From the NCBI GenBank assembly GCA_003254925.1, contig QANZ01047639.1:158825-222824 (forward strand): a DNA stretch of 64,000 nt. Direction: 5' to 3'. Numbering within the stretch: the first letter of the stretch is position 1; every line of letters begins with the position of its first letter. Positions 36,574-48,363 of the stretch are shown here, one piece after another. The notes beneath the pieces were generated by a model. That model was not told where the DNA came from. It worked only from the letters and a program-made list of their open reading frames with translations, and did no database searches. The translations under genes were made by a program, and so were the position numbers. Origin of the DNA: Chamaecrista fasciculata (taxonomy: Eukaryota; Streptophyta; Magnoliopsida; Fabales; Fabaceae).

Positions 36574-39500
36574 CTAGCTTCTGTTGGTTGTCTTAGACTC
36601 ATGAAGCTGTAGAAGCAATGAATTGCCGACCACGAAGATAGAGCTCATTGCCATCAATCCTCCTGTAATATCAAGTATAGGGGTGACAAACAGAACCAGC
36701 CTTTGGATGACATAAACGCACATTTAAGAGTGCGAAATGGCAATGGAACGAATATATACCAAGGGAAGCACAAGAAAAATATAAATAGCCACATTTTTCT
36801 GGCTATCATATGAAAAGATACCAGTAATGTAATGTTACTTACCTGAAAGTGAAGGTGTCATGGCAAAATCAAATTGGGGAAGTAACAAACCAGCAGCGAT
36901 TGGTATGGCAGCAACATTATAAGCTACAGCCCATGATAAATTCTGGTATACTTTTGCCATGGTTGCCCTTGCAAGGTCTACGGCGTCCACAACCTATCAG
37001 ATAAAGACCGTTGAATTAGTTGATGAAGAACTATAGGAGGCTTCCATAGGATCCTTGCATAATTCTAAAGAATCTTCACAGTTCTTCACGATCATTGCCT
37101 CGTTTGAAAATAAGTCAATTTCAATTTTTGAAATCCAGTACCACCACCAATTTATGTCCAAAATAAATGGATGTTCACCAAAATTTTCCCTCCAAAACTT
37201 AGAAATAGTTTCAGTCAAGAGCATCCAAAGACATATAAGATCAAGAGGATACTGGATATATCAAGTAGTAATTCCATGGGTATGTAGTTAGTTCGTAACA
37301 GTATTATAATGTGGTACATTTTACTCATATTACCATGTAATTTCCAAAAAAAGAAAAAAAAAAAGCACACCTCTGGAATTCCATCAGCCTTGCAATTTTT
37401 TTATGAAGTTATTACTTTGTGCCACCAGTTGAATTGACAAGGCACTGAAGAAAAGGGGATGCATAGAAGTGGACGTTATGAATTCAGGAAATAAAAAAGG
37501 ACATACTTGTGAAATTTTGTTCCCAATAAGAATGATGGATGATGCATCTGATGCAGCATTCTCTTGACCTTCATTCTGCAGTGCAATCCCAACATCAGCC
37601 ACAGCCAAGGAGGGCGCATCATTTATTCCATCACCTACCTTAAAAAAGAGGAGAAAAATGTTAATCTCAGTAAAAATGCCATTTCAAATTATAGATTTAC
37701 ATCTTAGTTGACAACCATTTCTCACGGAATTAAAGAAAAAGGAAATGCACACTATAATGCATAAAAGATAGTGCAAAAATAGCATGGGAAAGGTTGTGGA
37801 TGTCCACAATATTTGCATGAGTCATCAGCTTCACTAAAACAGGGTACTTAGTGAAAGACTATTGAGTTACATGTCGCTGATCCAACACCCAGTGGGCAGT
37901 GGCTGCACCTATGAGTACTAAATATGAAAGAGAAAGATGTCTCCTCTTAACCAACTCTGGAAAGTCGTCCAGTTGATAGTTTTCTCTAACTGCTACTCTT
38001 GGCATTAAGCGCAGACATTAAAATAAATCAAACACAAATGAAATTAATTTACTAATATTGCCAATACTAGGAAATTGAGAAAAAGATCAGATCCGATCCC
38101 ACTCAAGGAGCAACTTCAAATATAGTAGGTTTCTCAACCAAGTAAAACTTGAACAGGGTCAAGATAGATTCATCATACCATTGCAACACGATGTCCAGCA
38201 GCTTTAAGAGATGAAATAAATCTGGCTTTCTGTTGTGGAGACAATGATGCCTTGACACAACTACTATCTATCCCAACCGTCTCTGCTATAGTTGCAACTG
38301 CCTCTTCCCTGTCCCCAGATAAGAGGACTGTTTTAATGCCCTTCTGCTGGAGTCTTTCCAAAGGCAACAATGTCAGCAAACAATGTAGTAATCAAGCTAT
38401 AAAAGTTTAAGCAGAAGACTTGACTTTTGTAAACATTAACAAATAAAGGAAGTGGATTGAGCTCAGAGCAAAGAAATCTCAAAAATAACTTTAGCAACCA
38501 GACCTGATGAAAAAGAAACGGGCAATCATTTTATGACTTGAAATCCCAGTGAGAAAAAGATGGGAAGAAGGAAATGTAAACTTAAAATACATTTTTTTAA
38601 GACTTTTTGTGCTTCTTAATTGGCAGGAAATTACTGGTATTAGTATATATAGAAAAGTAACTGTCAGAAACTAAAATTATGGAGAGGGTATGAAATGGTT
38701 CCACCACTGCGTTGGTTTTGACAAGATTCAAAGGTAGCCTAAGCACCCACTCAGAAGAGAGGTAAAGGCTTAAAGCAAACAACTTTAAATACAGTCAGAG
38801 AAAGAACTGATGCCTCTTTTTGGCAATGTTGTTTGCTTAACTTTAGGAGAAAGCACCCTGAGGAAATATATACAACCAAAGTTATGAAATAAAATTATAC
38901 CTCATCACAGTTGATTCAGCATCATCACGCAAAATGTCAGATATGGCAATAGCAGCAATGATGCCTTCACCTTCACGTCCAACATAAACAACGGTTTTTG
39001 AACTGTTTGAAGATATCTTTGTCGATGATTGATTCATCAAAACATGTTCCAAATTCATCATATCAGATAAGTTCATTCTTGTCTGGAAGCGCTGATGTAC
39101 CCATTCTAAGGAACCAACTGCAACCAAGCGCCCATCTATTTCTGCAAAGGTTCCAAAACCTGGTTCAACTAATTGCCCTTTTGTGACAGGAAGGACCAGT
39201 TCTAATGACTCAGCTTTATTGATAATAGCCTTTGCTATTGGATGAGATGCTGTTTTCTCCACAGCAGCAGCAACCCGAAGAATTTCTGATTCTTCATAAT
39301 TGTTAGAGCACACAGCAGAGACAACAGGCTTTCCTCTGGTGATGGTTCCTGTCTGAAAGTTTAGATTGGTGTTATTTTCAGAACAAACTTGCATGCATGC
39401 ATACATTCATTAGTGCAAGCATAAGCCTGTTCGAGAATTTGTATGGAGGAGAGAGACAGAGAGGAGTCTGGGATTTACCTTGTCCAGAGCAACATAATCT

Positions 39501-42500
39501 ATGCTAGCTAAGCGTTCCAGCACATCTCCTCCTCTAATGAGAAGCCCTTTTCTTGCCCCTGTTCGTTGCGACGTATATGCCGATTGAGTTATTTAGGGAA
39601 AAATACCAAAAATAAAATAAAATGAAATGAAAAGGCCAGAACATGGTAACAGCACCAAACCAGGTTACAAGGCAATATGATATGGTTTGCAAATGTCAAA
39701 AATTCAAGTGTAAGGAGAGAAGACACCTTACAACTGATTACAACACATCTACGTCATAGTCATATTTCTCTTTAATTATTTTAATATGAAATAATGAAAC
39801 AATTTTTATTATACTTCAAAAATAATATAAAACGAAGAGTAGAAAGAAGATAAAAAAGAAAAAAATAATAAAAAGAAGAGTAGAAAGCTATTTAACTGTC
39901 TATTGTCCCCAAATGTATTTTACTTCTCATTTTTATATTAAATTTGTTTGTCTTTTTCTATTTGCTAATTTTAATTTCCATCTTTGGAAATCAATGACCA
40001 CAAGTTTTCAAAGTCATATAAAAATATAATATATTTTGGATCAGCTGAAGATAAATTTAAGGAACTGAAATTCACCATGCATCTCAATAGAAAAAAAGAA
40101 ACAGACAGGAAATGAATAAGAAAACAATTTGCAGTTTTTTCTTCAAAATTAAAATATAATTAATTTACAGATCTATACCCAACCAGCAAAAACTAATGTT
40201 GGCACACCTCAAGAAAGGGCCAGAAATAATCAACTACCATAAATACTTCGATCATATCCAACTATATTGTAGGCCAGTAGCTACTCCATGATATCAAAGT
40301 TTTAAGGGAGTGAGAAAGTTGAAAAAAAGCAAAATTGCCAAGGAAAATTATTCAGTATTTGAACAACAAGAACTATTAAATCAATGTAAATATCATGCAC
40401 ATATGTGTCAATGTAACTTCTAACATCAATTTTTTTTCCTCATGTAGAAAACTAGGTAACATACCAAGTGAGGTGCCAACTAGGATCGCTGTGGGTGTGG
40501 CAAGGCCCAGAGCACAAGGGCAAGATACAACCTGGAAAAGGCCAGAGGATGCTCTTCAATTTTCAACTAAAAAGAAATATAAAAACATACCATTCAATGT
40601 TTTTCAGCATGGAAATTAATTTTTCCAGGAAAAAATTATACTGGACAAGATGGCATGCATCACAAATCAGTAAGTTTCACACACCAAGACATCGACAGCA
40701 AGTTTCAAGCTCAAAAGCAAAGGATCTCCTTCTGGGCCTGCAATATCATTAAGTAGAACATCTGGGAAAACATGTGATCCAATAAAATACCTGAAAACAA
40801 GTGCAACAAATTTTTATAGGTTAAAGATAAATGATAATCACACATCTTTCCTTGAGTCACATCTTCATATACAATAAAAATGATAGCCATCCTATGTCAA
40901 ATCCAATTCCCACATTTTGAAATCAGTGACATAACACTATCAAACACTAAGGTTGGTAGGGCTAGTATTTTTTGTTTTGGAAAATTGTAGGGCTAGTAAA
41001 AGTATATACTAACCAAAATGCAAAAGTTGCTGCTGACAGAGTCATTACACTGTATACAAATGGGCCAGCTATTGAATCTGCGAGCCTTTGTACAGGTGCT
41101 TCACGTGATTGAGCATCCTCAACCTGAATATTGGCCAAAAAAAAAGGTGTAACACATTGCACAAAATTTCTATAAATGTTTGAATTTGATATCATAAGTC
41201 AATAGAACGTGTCCAAAATATGTGAACGGACACATAATTTCACTCCCTACAATTTATGATGCTTGCGATTGAAAGATTAAAGATATCACAGAAAACAACA
41301 GGCATTACATGTTAAACGTGCCTTTCAAGAATTATGGATGCAAATCATTAAAGAGAATAAATACTACCATGCGGACAATTTTGGATATCATTGTGTTTGG
41401 GCCAGTAGAAGAAGCTTCAATCCTTAAAGGGCCATCCTGAAATAGATTAGCAAATCCACCCGATTAAATTCGGAAAATAAAAATAAAAGCCACAGGAGCT
41501 GCACATTGAATTTAGAGGTTAAAATTTTAACAAATTTCAAGTACAAGTGAATACCCAATTTATAGTTCCAGCTGAAACTGTGAGGCCTTTTTCTTTGAAC
41601 ACAGGAAGTGATTCTCCAGTAAGCATGGATTCGTCCACAACGCTTCTTCCTGAAACGACCTTCCCCTGTACAGAGACCTCTAATATTAGCAAGCAACTAC
41701 CACATGAACAACCAACATGTTTCAAAGATATTCCATCATAATAAGGATGCAACATCTTCCAGTTTCAAGTATAAAAATAGCTATTTCCTCAATAAGAATT
41801 TCACTAACAATAAGAAAAGCTTACATCTATAGGAATAGTTTCTCCAGGCAGCACCAACACTGAATCACCTACTCGAATACTGTCAGTTGGGACATCAGCA
41901 CAAATTGCATCAGAGCAAAGCACACTGGCTGTAGATGGATCACTTTCTGAGGGAGTAATCACAAGTCTTGATTGAGTAGATATCAACGACTTGCAAAACA
42001 TCCACCATCATTAAATTGCGTTAGATTAGATAGTAAGATTCCACAGTGAAGTATGACTCTTTCCAATATGCTTAATACTCAAATGAACTACTTTTCTATA
42101 AGACTGATGGGCCTCCTGTAATCAAAACACATAAAAGAAGAGACAAAAAGAGAAAGCAAGGGGGAATGAGACATAAGTTTATTTGAGGAAAGAGAAGGAA
42201 AAGTGTGAGCTGGACACTGCAGAGAGAGTGGAGAGTGGGGCATAGTGATGTCTGGCATGTGAGGTCTTGTAAGTGCAGGCTGTGCAGGTATTTATAGGCA
42301 GACTTTCGAAAGGTAAAGGGAGAAGAAATTTATCAAGGTTTTGAGGGAGAGCCCAAGCCTCTGAAAAGCCAGATTTCCTAGTGTTTTCTTTGAGTGTTCT
42401 TGTGTGTCAATTCCTCTGAATTGATCTTGCCTTATTATTATGCAGGGATTATCTCCTATTTTTATTATAAATAATATATCCACAGAGGGTTCTATCAGCA

Positions 42501-44755
42501 ACAAAATCTCTAATTCTTCAACTGTTGTCTTTAAGAAGAAAAACTTACTAGAATAGAGAAGAAAATGAGAAATAAAATAAGCTTGGAATTTTATCAACTT
42601 AACGTATACCATGGAAAAACAATATTGAAGATGTTTAATTAGCATTTTTGCATTAGTTAAACAACAGTCAAATAATATAGTTCAAAACAGAGAGAAAACT
42701 TCCCTAGCTTAGTTTCTTGGAACTTCAAGCAAAGATAATGACAACTGCAGTACTTGCAGGTTCCATCTCCCAAATAAAATAAGCAAGCATGAAGACTGGA
42801 CAGAATTACTTACAAGAAGTTCATTCATATCACTTGATGCCTGAATCCTCGCCTTTTCTTCCAGTGTTCGTCCTAGAAGCACAAAACCAAGAAGCATGAC
42901 CTGCATGCTAAAAAACACATTCTTCCATGAGAACCTTATTATAAAACATAAATTTAGAAAGAGTTAAGAAAACGTGAAAGAAATGGCACAGTGTACAGGT
43001 GAGATATCGATAAGTGAAGATAAACTAAACCCCAAGCCATGGAGTAATATCTAGTTCATGCTTGGCTTGTGGCAAAATATTATCCAAGAAGAAATATTGA
43101 AACATTTGGAGGTAAAGAAAGTCACCGGCTCATCAAAGAATGATGCATCCCATGCCAGCCCAGGGTTAAGTAGTGAGATCTATAGAAAAGATAAAGTTTG
43201 AATTAACAACACTAACAATTAAAAAGGAAATGAACAAGTCGGTAACTAGATGAAACATTTGAATTTAAGATAGAGGCTCACCGAACTGATGATAAAGGCA
43301 GCTATAGAACCAAATCCCACAAGAGAATTCATATTTGGTGATCCCTTCTGAAACGCCCTTAGGCCATCAGACAGTAAATCTGAAGCACTGATTAGTTTAG
43401 TCACAAAAGTTTCAAATGATATTCAATTCGAATAACTTAGACTCTGCAAGCTCCAGAAAGTGGAACTAACAGGGTTTCACGGCGAAATAAAATATTCAGC
43501 AAATCTATGGAGTATAGTTAATTTAGCAAAGGCACTAGATGCTGCCTCTATCATTAAACAAATCTAGCTTCCCATATAATTTGATCAACTTCTCAAATTA
43601 ATACTTCAATGCATGGTTATTGAGAAGATGCTAAATATTAGCAACAGAAAGGTGATGCGAACTGACCTCTTCCCGGTCCCAACAGAGCCGCCAAAGCTAG
43701 ACCACCCTTCACATACGTATTATGAAGACCGTCCCACAGGGGCCCTACAAACAGCAGACCATTAATAAAGCAGGTTAACTTTGATACCATAAAGAAAATC
43801 AAGTATGCATCGGAGTGAGCTCCAACGGCAATGAGAAAATCAAGGATACAGCAACAATATCTTGCTGCACCTTGGAAGATATTATTGAAATTTGAAATTC
43901 ATTGCTGGAAATGTAAAGTCTCAGTTGGAAGATCATATTCCTAAAATGTTAATGCCATTGGAGGAGAATTTTCGGTCCGAAGTATATGGTGGAGCAATGA
44001 CCTTCCTCCTCAGTTGACATATAAATTAACTACCAAAATGATCCCCCTTAAACCCAGCTGTGGCAAAATCCTTTTCTAAATAGTTAAGAATTACCGTGAG
44101 TAATGTGGATTCCTAAAGAATGGAGGATATGCGAAGCGTGCGAGCCACAGCACAGCGCCACCAAAGTCCAGGCAAATGCAACACGGTTACGACTCTTGGC
44201 AAGCAATTCTTCTTTCTTCTTCACCAAATCCTTCCATTTCCTCACATTTTCCGCCACTCCCATACCCAAAACCCTCCGTTTTGTTGGGAAACCGCATTCA
44301 GTGAGTCTCCGAGCAAGGGTCTCAGCTACGATGCCCGGAGAATCAGCCCCCACCGGTGCTTCCTCGGGTGTTTTCAACTTAACCGCGGCGGTTTCAGTCA
44401 ACATGTTGACAACAACTGAGTCAACTCGCTCGTCGGCGGACAAGATGTTTTTGACGCGGGAGACGCAAGCTCCACACATCATTCCAGTAACATCAAGTAA
44501 AACGGGAGAATCTTTGCTATGACCCTGACCTTCAAGGATTCCTTCCGCTGGTTCAATTCTGGTATCAAGAGAGTTTGATATGAGAAAGTACGGACCCGAA
44601 TTTGGACGGAGAATGCTTCGGCGTCTGAAGCTGCGACGTCGTTTTGTCGGTAGCCGAGAACTGAAGTCAACGCCGGGGACATCACGGTTTCTTCCATAAC
44701 TGAAGCTGAGTGAAGGTTGAGGCGAGAGAGACAATGCCATTAGATGAGCCGCCAT
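36574..44755 (-). CDS. PAA2: Chloroplast copper-transporting P1B-ATPase PAA2/HMA8, 17 exons
   Basis: Pumps Cu(I) across the thylakoid membrane to supply plastocyanin. Exons run from 44095-44755 to 36574-36662 through 43667-43744, 43282-43379, 43126-43179, 42814-42900, 41825-41989, 41555-41665, 41368-41436, 41014-41123, 40685-40790, 40465-40531, 39479-39558, 38901-39352, 38179-38353, 37507-37638 and 36843-36993. The sum is 2685 nt, 894 residues. A basic, Ser/Arg-rich transit peptide (about 1-60) precedes a metal-binding domain with GMMCGAC at 91-97. Others: TGES at 397-400, CPC at 517-519 in the ion channel, phosphorylation Asp561 in DKTGT (split between exons 12 and 13), SHPIAKA, and GDGINDAP from 773. 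DKTGTIT replaces the usual DKTGTLT, a mild change. PAA2 rather than PAA1 is chosen from the N-terminal sequence and the linked YGGT gene. It should be functional. Confidence 0.95.
42160..42530 (-). mobile_element. Possible LTR fragment in PAA2 intron 5
   Basis: Within the 824-nt intron between exons 5 and 6, the minus strand contains TGCCTATAAATACCTGCAC followed by a CT-rich tract, resembling an LTR promoter and R region. No matching end, primer-binding site or target duplication is clear. It could equally be ordinary intron sequence. Confidence 0.25.
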
Positions 44756-45144
44756 GATCGGCGGCGAAGGAGAGAGAAACGAAGAGACGGAGGAAATCTA
44801 GTGAGCCAAGTTGTGGACCAAGAGGCTTTCAGGTTACCGGTAAAATAAGGAAGAGAAGAGGCGTTCGTTGAAAAAAAGCCATGCAATTAAAAAGCGACAC
44901 GCGTCCTTTCGTGTTTATGTCTGAAGGTTAAATTCCACGTGGGAGTACAAATTTCATACTCTTGAGTCTTGGCGGCTCTATGATCAATTCAACACGAGAA
45001 TGCCAAGCGAGAAAACGCTGTCGTTTTGGTAGATAACGCAAGTCGCAAGGCTGATATTTTCTGATTATCTCTTTACCCCATTCAAGCGTTATCTTCTTCT
45101 GCTATCATTCGATCACTGCACCTTCGAGCTTCCAGAATCGGAAA
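44756..45144. promoter_or_regulatory. Bidirectional promoter between PAA2 and the YGGT gene
   Basis: Only 389 bp separate the two divergent ATGs, so both promoters and leaders must lie here. The interval is less AT-rich than its surroundings and contains ACGTGGGA near 44937. No strong TATA box is visible on either strand. Both proteins act in the plastid, which fits shared control. The sharing itself is inferred. Confidence 0.6.
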
Positions 45145-46514
45145 ATGGCCGTAAATGAAACTTCTAGTAAGAAATACACATGCGTAGAGGCTAAGATGGT
45201 GCCAGATTATTTGAAACCTATTTGGTCTATTGCTCAAACACCATTTGCACTCCCATTTCTGAGAGCACCGAACTCCAAGTTCAACCCTCTAGTTTCTCCG
45301 AATTTCAATCTTCGTGAACTTCGCAAATCTATGAATTCGGCGGTTGATAGGTTTTTCAGACTGATTCACTTGGTCGCTGCTGAAAACCCTATTGTCAAGA
45401 AGGTCCTCTCTATGTCTTCTGAATTTCAAAGTTTATGCGTACAGGTAATATCCATTTTCCTTCCCAATAACTTTCTCATTTTCGACTGCTTCGTATAATA
45501 TCATTTCTTACGATCTGGTTTCGTTCCCATTAACCGGGTTGTACCGTATTGATCTTTCTTTCACTCAGATTCGCTGCGGTAACTACAGGAACATGAGCTC
45601 GCTGTCAAGACACAATTTCGCCGCTGTTTTACCTGGAGATTCAGTAGCAGGACTAGTGGTAGCCAATGGAATCTCGAATTTCTTGAACATTTACAATACA
45701 TTACTGATTGTCCGGCTTGTTCTGACCTGGTTTCCAAATTCTCCTCCTGCAATTGTTAGCCCCCTCAGGTTAGCCTTCTTTATTATACCCATATAATTGC
45801 TTTGTAACTTAATACTCCATTGCAGTATCGCTATAACTAGGAAAAGAAAAAACTACTTTATGACTTACCGGTTGAACTAACACTTGCATTTATGACTTCG
45901 ATCTCTGCCTCCCTAAATTTATGACAATGTCCCATATGACAACTATATTGCCATATCTGTTTGCTCATTCGAACTCCTTTTGGTTTCTTGATCTGATGGT
46001 TGTAAATTGTTCTGACATGTGACTCCTTTCAATGGATTTATCCAAGAGAACCGGGATGTCTACACCGTAGAGTAGGAGAATCTGATTTCCTGGGTTTGGT
46101 TATAACTTAGGTTGTTCATTGTTGTGCTGCAAGATTAGCCGTGAGCAATAGTTATAGATGTAACAATTGAGTATTTTTATTTACTCACTTTGAGAATTTC
46201 CAATCCAAGTGTTTGATAAAATTGCCATTGTTTCATGCAGCACAATATGTGATCCATATCTGAACATATTCCGCGGACTCATTCCCCCTCTTGGAGGAAC
46301 ATTGGATCTATCTCCCATACTGGCATTCTTGGTTCTAAATGCCTTCACTAGTACTGCTGCTGCACTTCCTGCTGAGCTTCCAGTTCAAGAACAAGCCCAA
46401 GATAGTGTTGCATCATCACCTCTATCACAAGTGTCTGATCTTACCACTACACAGAAGAAATGGATGAGAAGGCTTCAAGGGAACAGGTCAAAGACCTCAA
46501 GTGATGTCAATTAG
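45145..46514 (+). CDS. YGGT-family plastid membrane protein (YLMG2-like), three exons
   Basis: Exons 45145-45444, 45569-45768 and 46241-46514 sum to 774 nt, or 257 residues. The first exon encodes an N-terminal extension ending in an amphipathic stretch. The YGGT domain starts with VANGISNFLNIYNTLLIVRLVLTWFPNSPPAIVSPLR and continues after the intron with CDPYLNIFRGLIPPLGGTLDLSPILAFLVLNA. This is the standard two-helix YGGT layout with the conserved DPYLN and GG motifs. A hydrophilic tail ends in a basic KKWMRRLQGNRSK segment. Family knowledge: plant YLMG proteins are chloroplast membrane proteins; YLMG1 affects nucleoid distribution, and a YCF19/YLMG role in thylakoid biogenesis has been proposed. 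The head-to-head position with PAA2 matches Arabidopsis At5g21920/At5g21930, favouring YLMG2, but the paralogue is not certain. Confidence 0.85.
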
Positions 46515-47631
46515 AATTATATATCACATAGTCAATTAGTAATAGGTGCTTTTGGCTGTTTTAGATTCTTACTCTTTAGTTGCTTCCCAATGATAATACT
46601 TCCAGGCAGCACAATTTTCGAGCCTATGATTGGTGAAATGTGAAGAGTTACTTCCAGCCATCGCTCCTTGACTTCCACTGGCCATACCCCAGTTTATATT
46701 TTTGGCTTATATCCAATTATCCATTGATATATTTTTTTAGTTCTTTTTATGTTATTCAATTTAATCTTTGTACGTAAGGATAAGTATGCATGATTATGGA
46801 GTAAAATTTTCTTTAATCCGTATAGTAGGCTTTGGATAATCCACTGAAAACAAAAATCAATGGAAACAAAATGAAGATAGTAACTGATTGGAATATGGTT
46901 GAGTGGATTGCTCGCATTAACTTTGATGAATTTTTCATCGGATATTTTATTTGCTTAAGATTAAAAATGCAAGTAAAGATCAGCGCATATATAGTTAAAG
47001 TTTTAACTTGAAGAAATATACTATCAATCATATTATCATTAACACTCAGCTAACATTAACGATTGGTTCTAATCACGTAATTTGGCTTGAGCGCACATCC
47101 ACGGCAAAAACGGTATCAGATTCCAAATAAATAAAATTCAACAGCACAGAATATTGAGCTTTGATCATGGGGAATCTTATTCACACATCCACAAAATCTA
47201 GCAACCCGAACTTCATCAATAAGCTGCCACCTACATAGTTTGTGACTAGACCATATTATTTTTTTACGTCAGAAAATATTCTTCTCGGTAGATATCCACA
47301 CACGAAAAAATCCATCTCTAAATCTCTCTTGCAGTGATGTCCATATAGTAGAAACTTCTGCTAAGATTTATTTTCGTCAACAGTGGCAAGCACAAGAATA
47401 TTAAAATGTAAGGAAAGTCTCTACAAATTAAAGCTATTACTCTGAATCTTTCTGAAAGGTTTACAATTAAAATGAGCCTGATAATTCTGAAGGTTTGCTT
47501 TGAAAAGCAGGATGAAGGATTCCTTTCACCACATTTGGGTGGCTTTTTCCAAAAACAATTCGGCCATAAAAGTAGTAGGAGAACACAGAGTTAACCCAAA
47601 AAAGTTAGGTGCTTCTTCATCTGTATGCTGA
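46515..47631. other. YGGT gene 3' flank and promoter of the small membrane protein
   Basis: No coding gene. The left part should be the 3' UTR of the YGGT gene; the right part precedes the next ATG. The AT-rich centre contains nothing recognisable. Confidence 0.4.
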
Positions 47632-47970
47632 ATGGAGCTTGGAGGTAGTAGGAGCAGAAGAAGCAGGTTTTCTTCATATGAGAGATTAGCAGCCATATGC
47701 TTGGTGGTTATAGCTGTGGCTTCTCCTCTCTACATAGACAGTAATCCAGAGAGTGAATTGGATGATTGTGAGGAACCACTTAACCTTGCTTTTTTATTTC
47801 CTTTCCTGCTTTTTGTATTGATTTTGGCCATAGCTTTATCAGCTTTCTTAGACAGAAGTTTCACCAGATTCGATCGCTACTGGATTCATCGAGTTGGTGG
47901 TTCTTCTGGAGGTATAGTTATGATTCTTGTGCTTCTTTTCCTTGTTTTGAAGTGGAAAGCGTCTCTTTAA
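47632..47970 (+). CDS. Small plant-specific membrane protein, single exon
   Basis: 112 residues. A basic N-terminus (GGSRSRRSRFSSYERL) is followed by a helix at about 19-35, an acidic loop (SNPESELDDCEEP), a helix at 51-73, a charged loop with FDRYWIHRVGGSSGG, and a third helix at 92-108 before KWKASL. The FDxYWIHRVGGSSGG segment is one I associate with a conserved plant protein family of unknown function. I do not know a characterised member. The Arg-rich start and acidic loop suggest a defined topology, which cannot be fixed here. It lies 1.1 kb downstream of the YGGT gene on the same strand. Confidence 0.75.
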   Translation: MELGGSRSRRSRFSSYERLAAICLVVIAVASPLYIDSNPESELDDCEEPLNLAFLFPFLLFVLILAIALSAFLDRSFTRFDRYWIHRVGGSSGGIVMILVLLFLVLKWKASL

Positions 47971-48363
47971 ATGCTATGTAAGAACTCTTCTAGTGTATTT
48001 GTGAAGAACAGAGTATATAATCAACTTTGTTTCTCAAGTTTTAAGAAAATTCCTTCTTTATCCTTATATCTTAGTGATAGTTAAGCCACATTAGTTGTTA
48101 AACTGTATATCCTTATTGAACAAAATACACTATCTGAGGAAAAAACTAGTAATTTCAAATAAGAAGCGTTTGAAATAATAGCAGCAAGCTATCCTGAAGA
48201 TACATCATATATAAATCATCGAAATACTTGCAATGATAGAGGAGGGAAAAACAAAAACAGTTATCCTGTATCATCATCACAATAAGTCAAAAGAACGAAG
48301 CATATTTGTCATCAACGAAAAAAAAGCTATGTAATATAAAGTCTTAAACTGGATAATTTGCGA
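47971..48363. other. Convergent 3' regions
   Basis: Between the stop of the small membrane protein (+) and the stop of the EAR-motif gene (-). Presumably the two 3' UTRs; no other feature is seen. Confidence 0.4.

Noticed and set aside
42292-42645. Minus-strand ORF of 117 codons inside PAA2
   Set aside because: Entirely within intron 5, no domain, and probably part of an LTR-like fragment or plain intron.
46813-47031. Minus-strand ORF downstream of the YGGT gene
   Set aside because: AT-rich 3' flank with no recognisable protein features.
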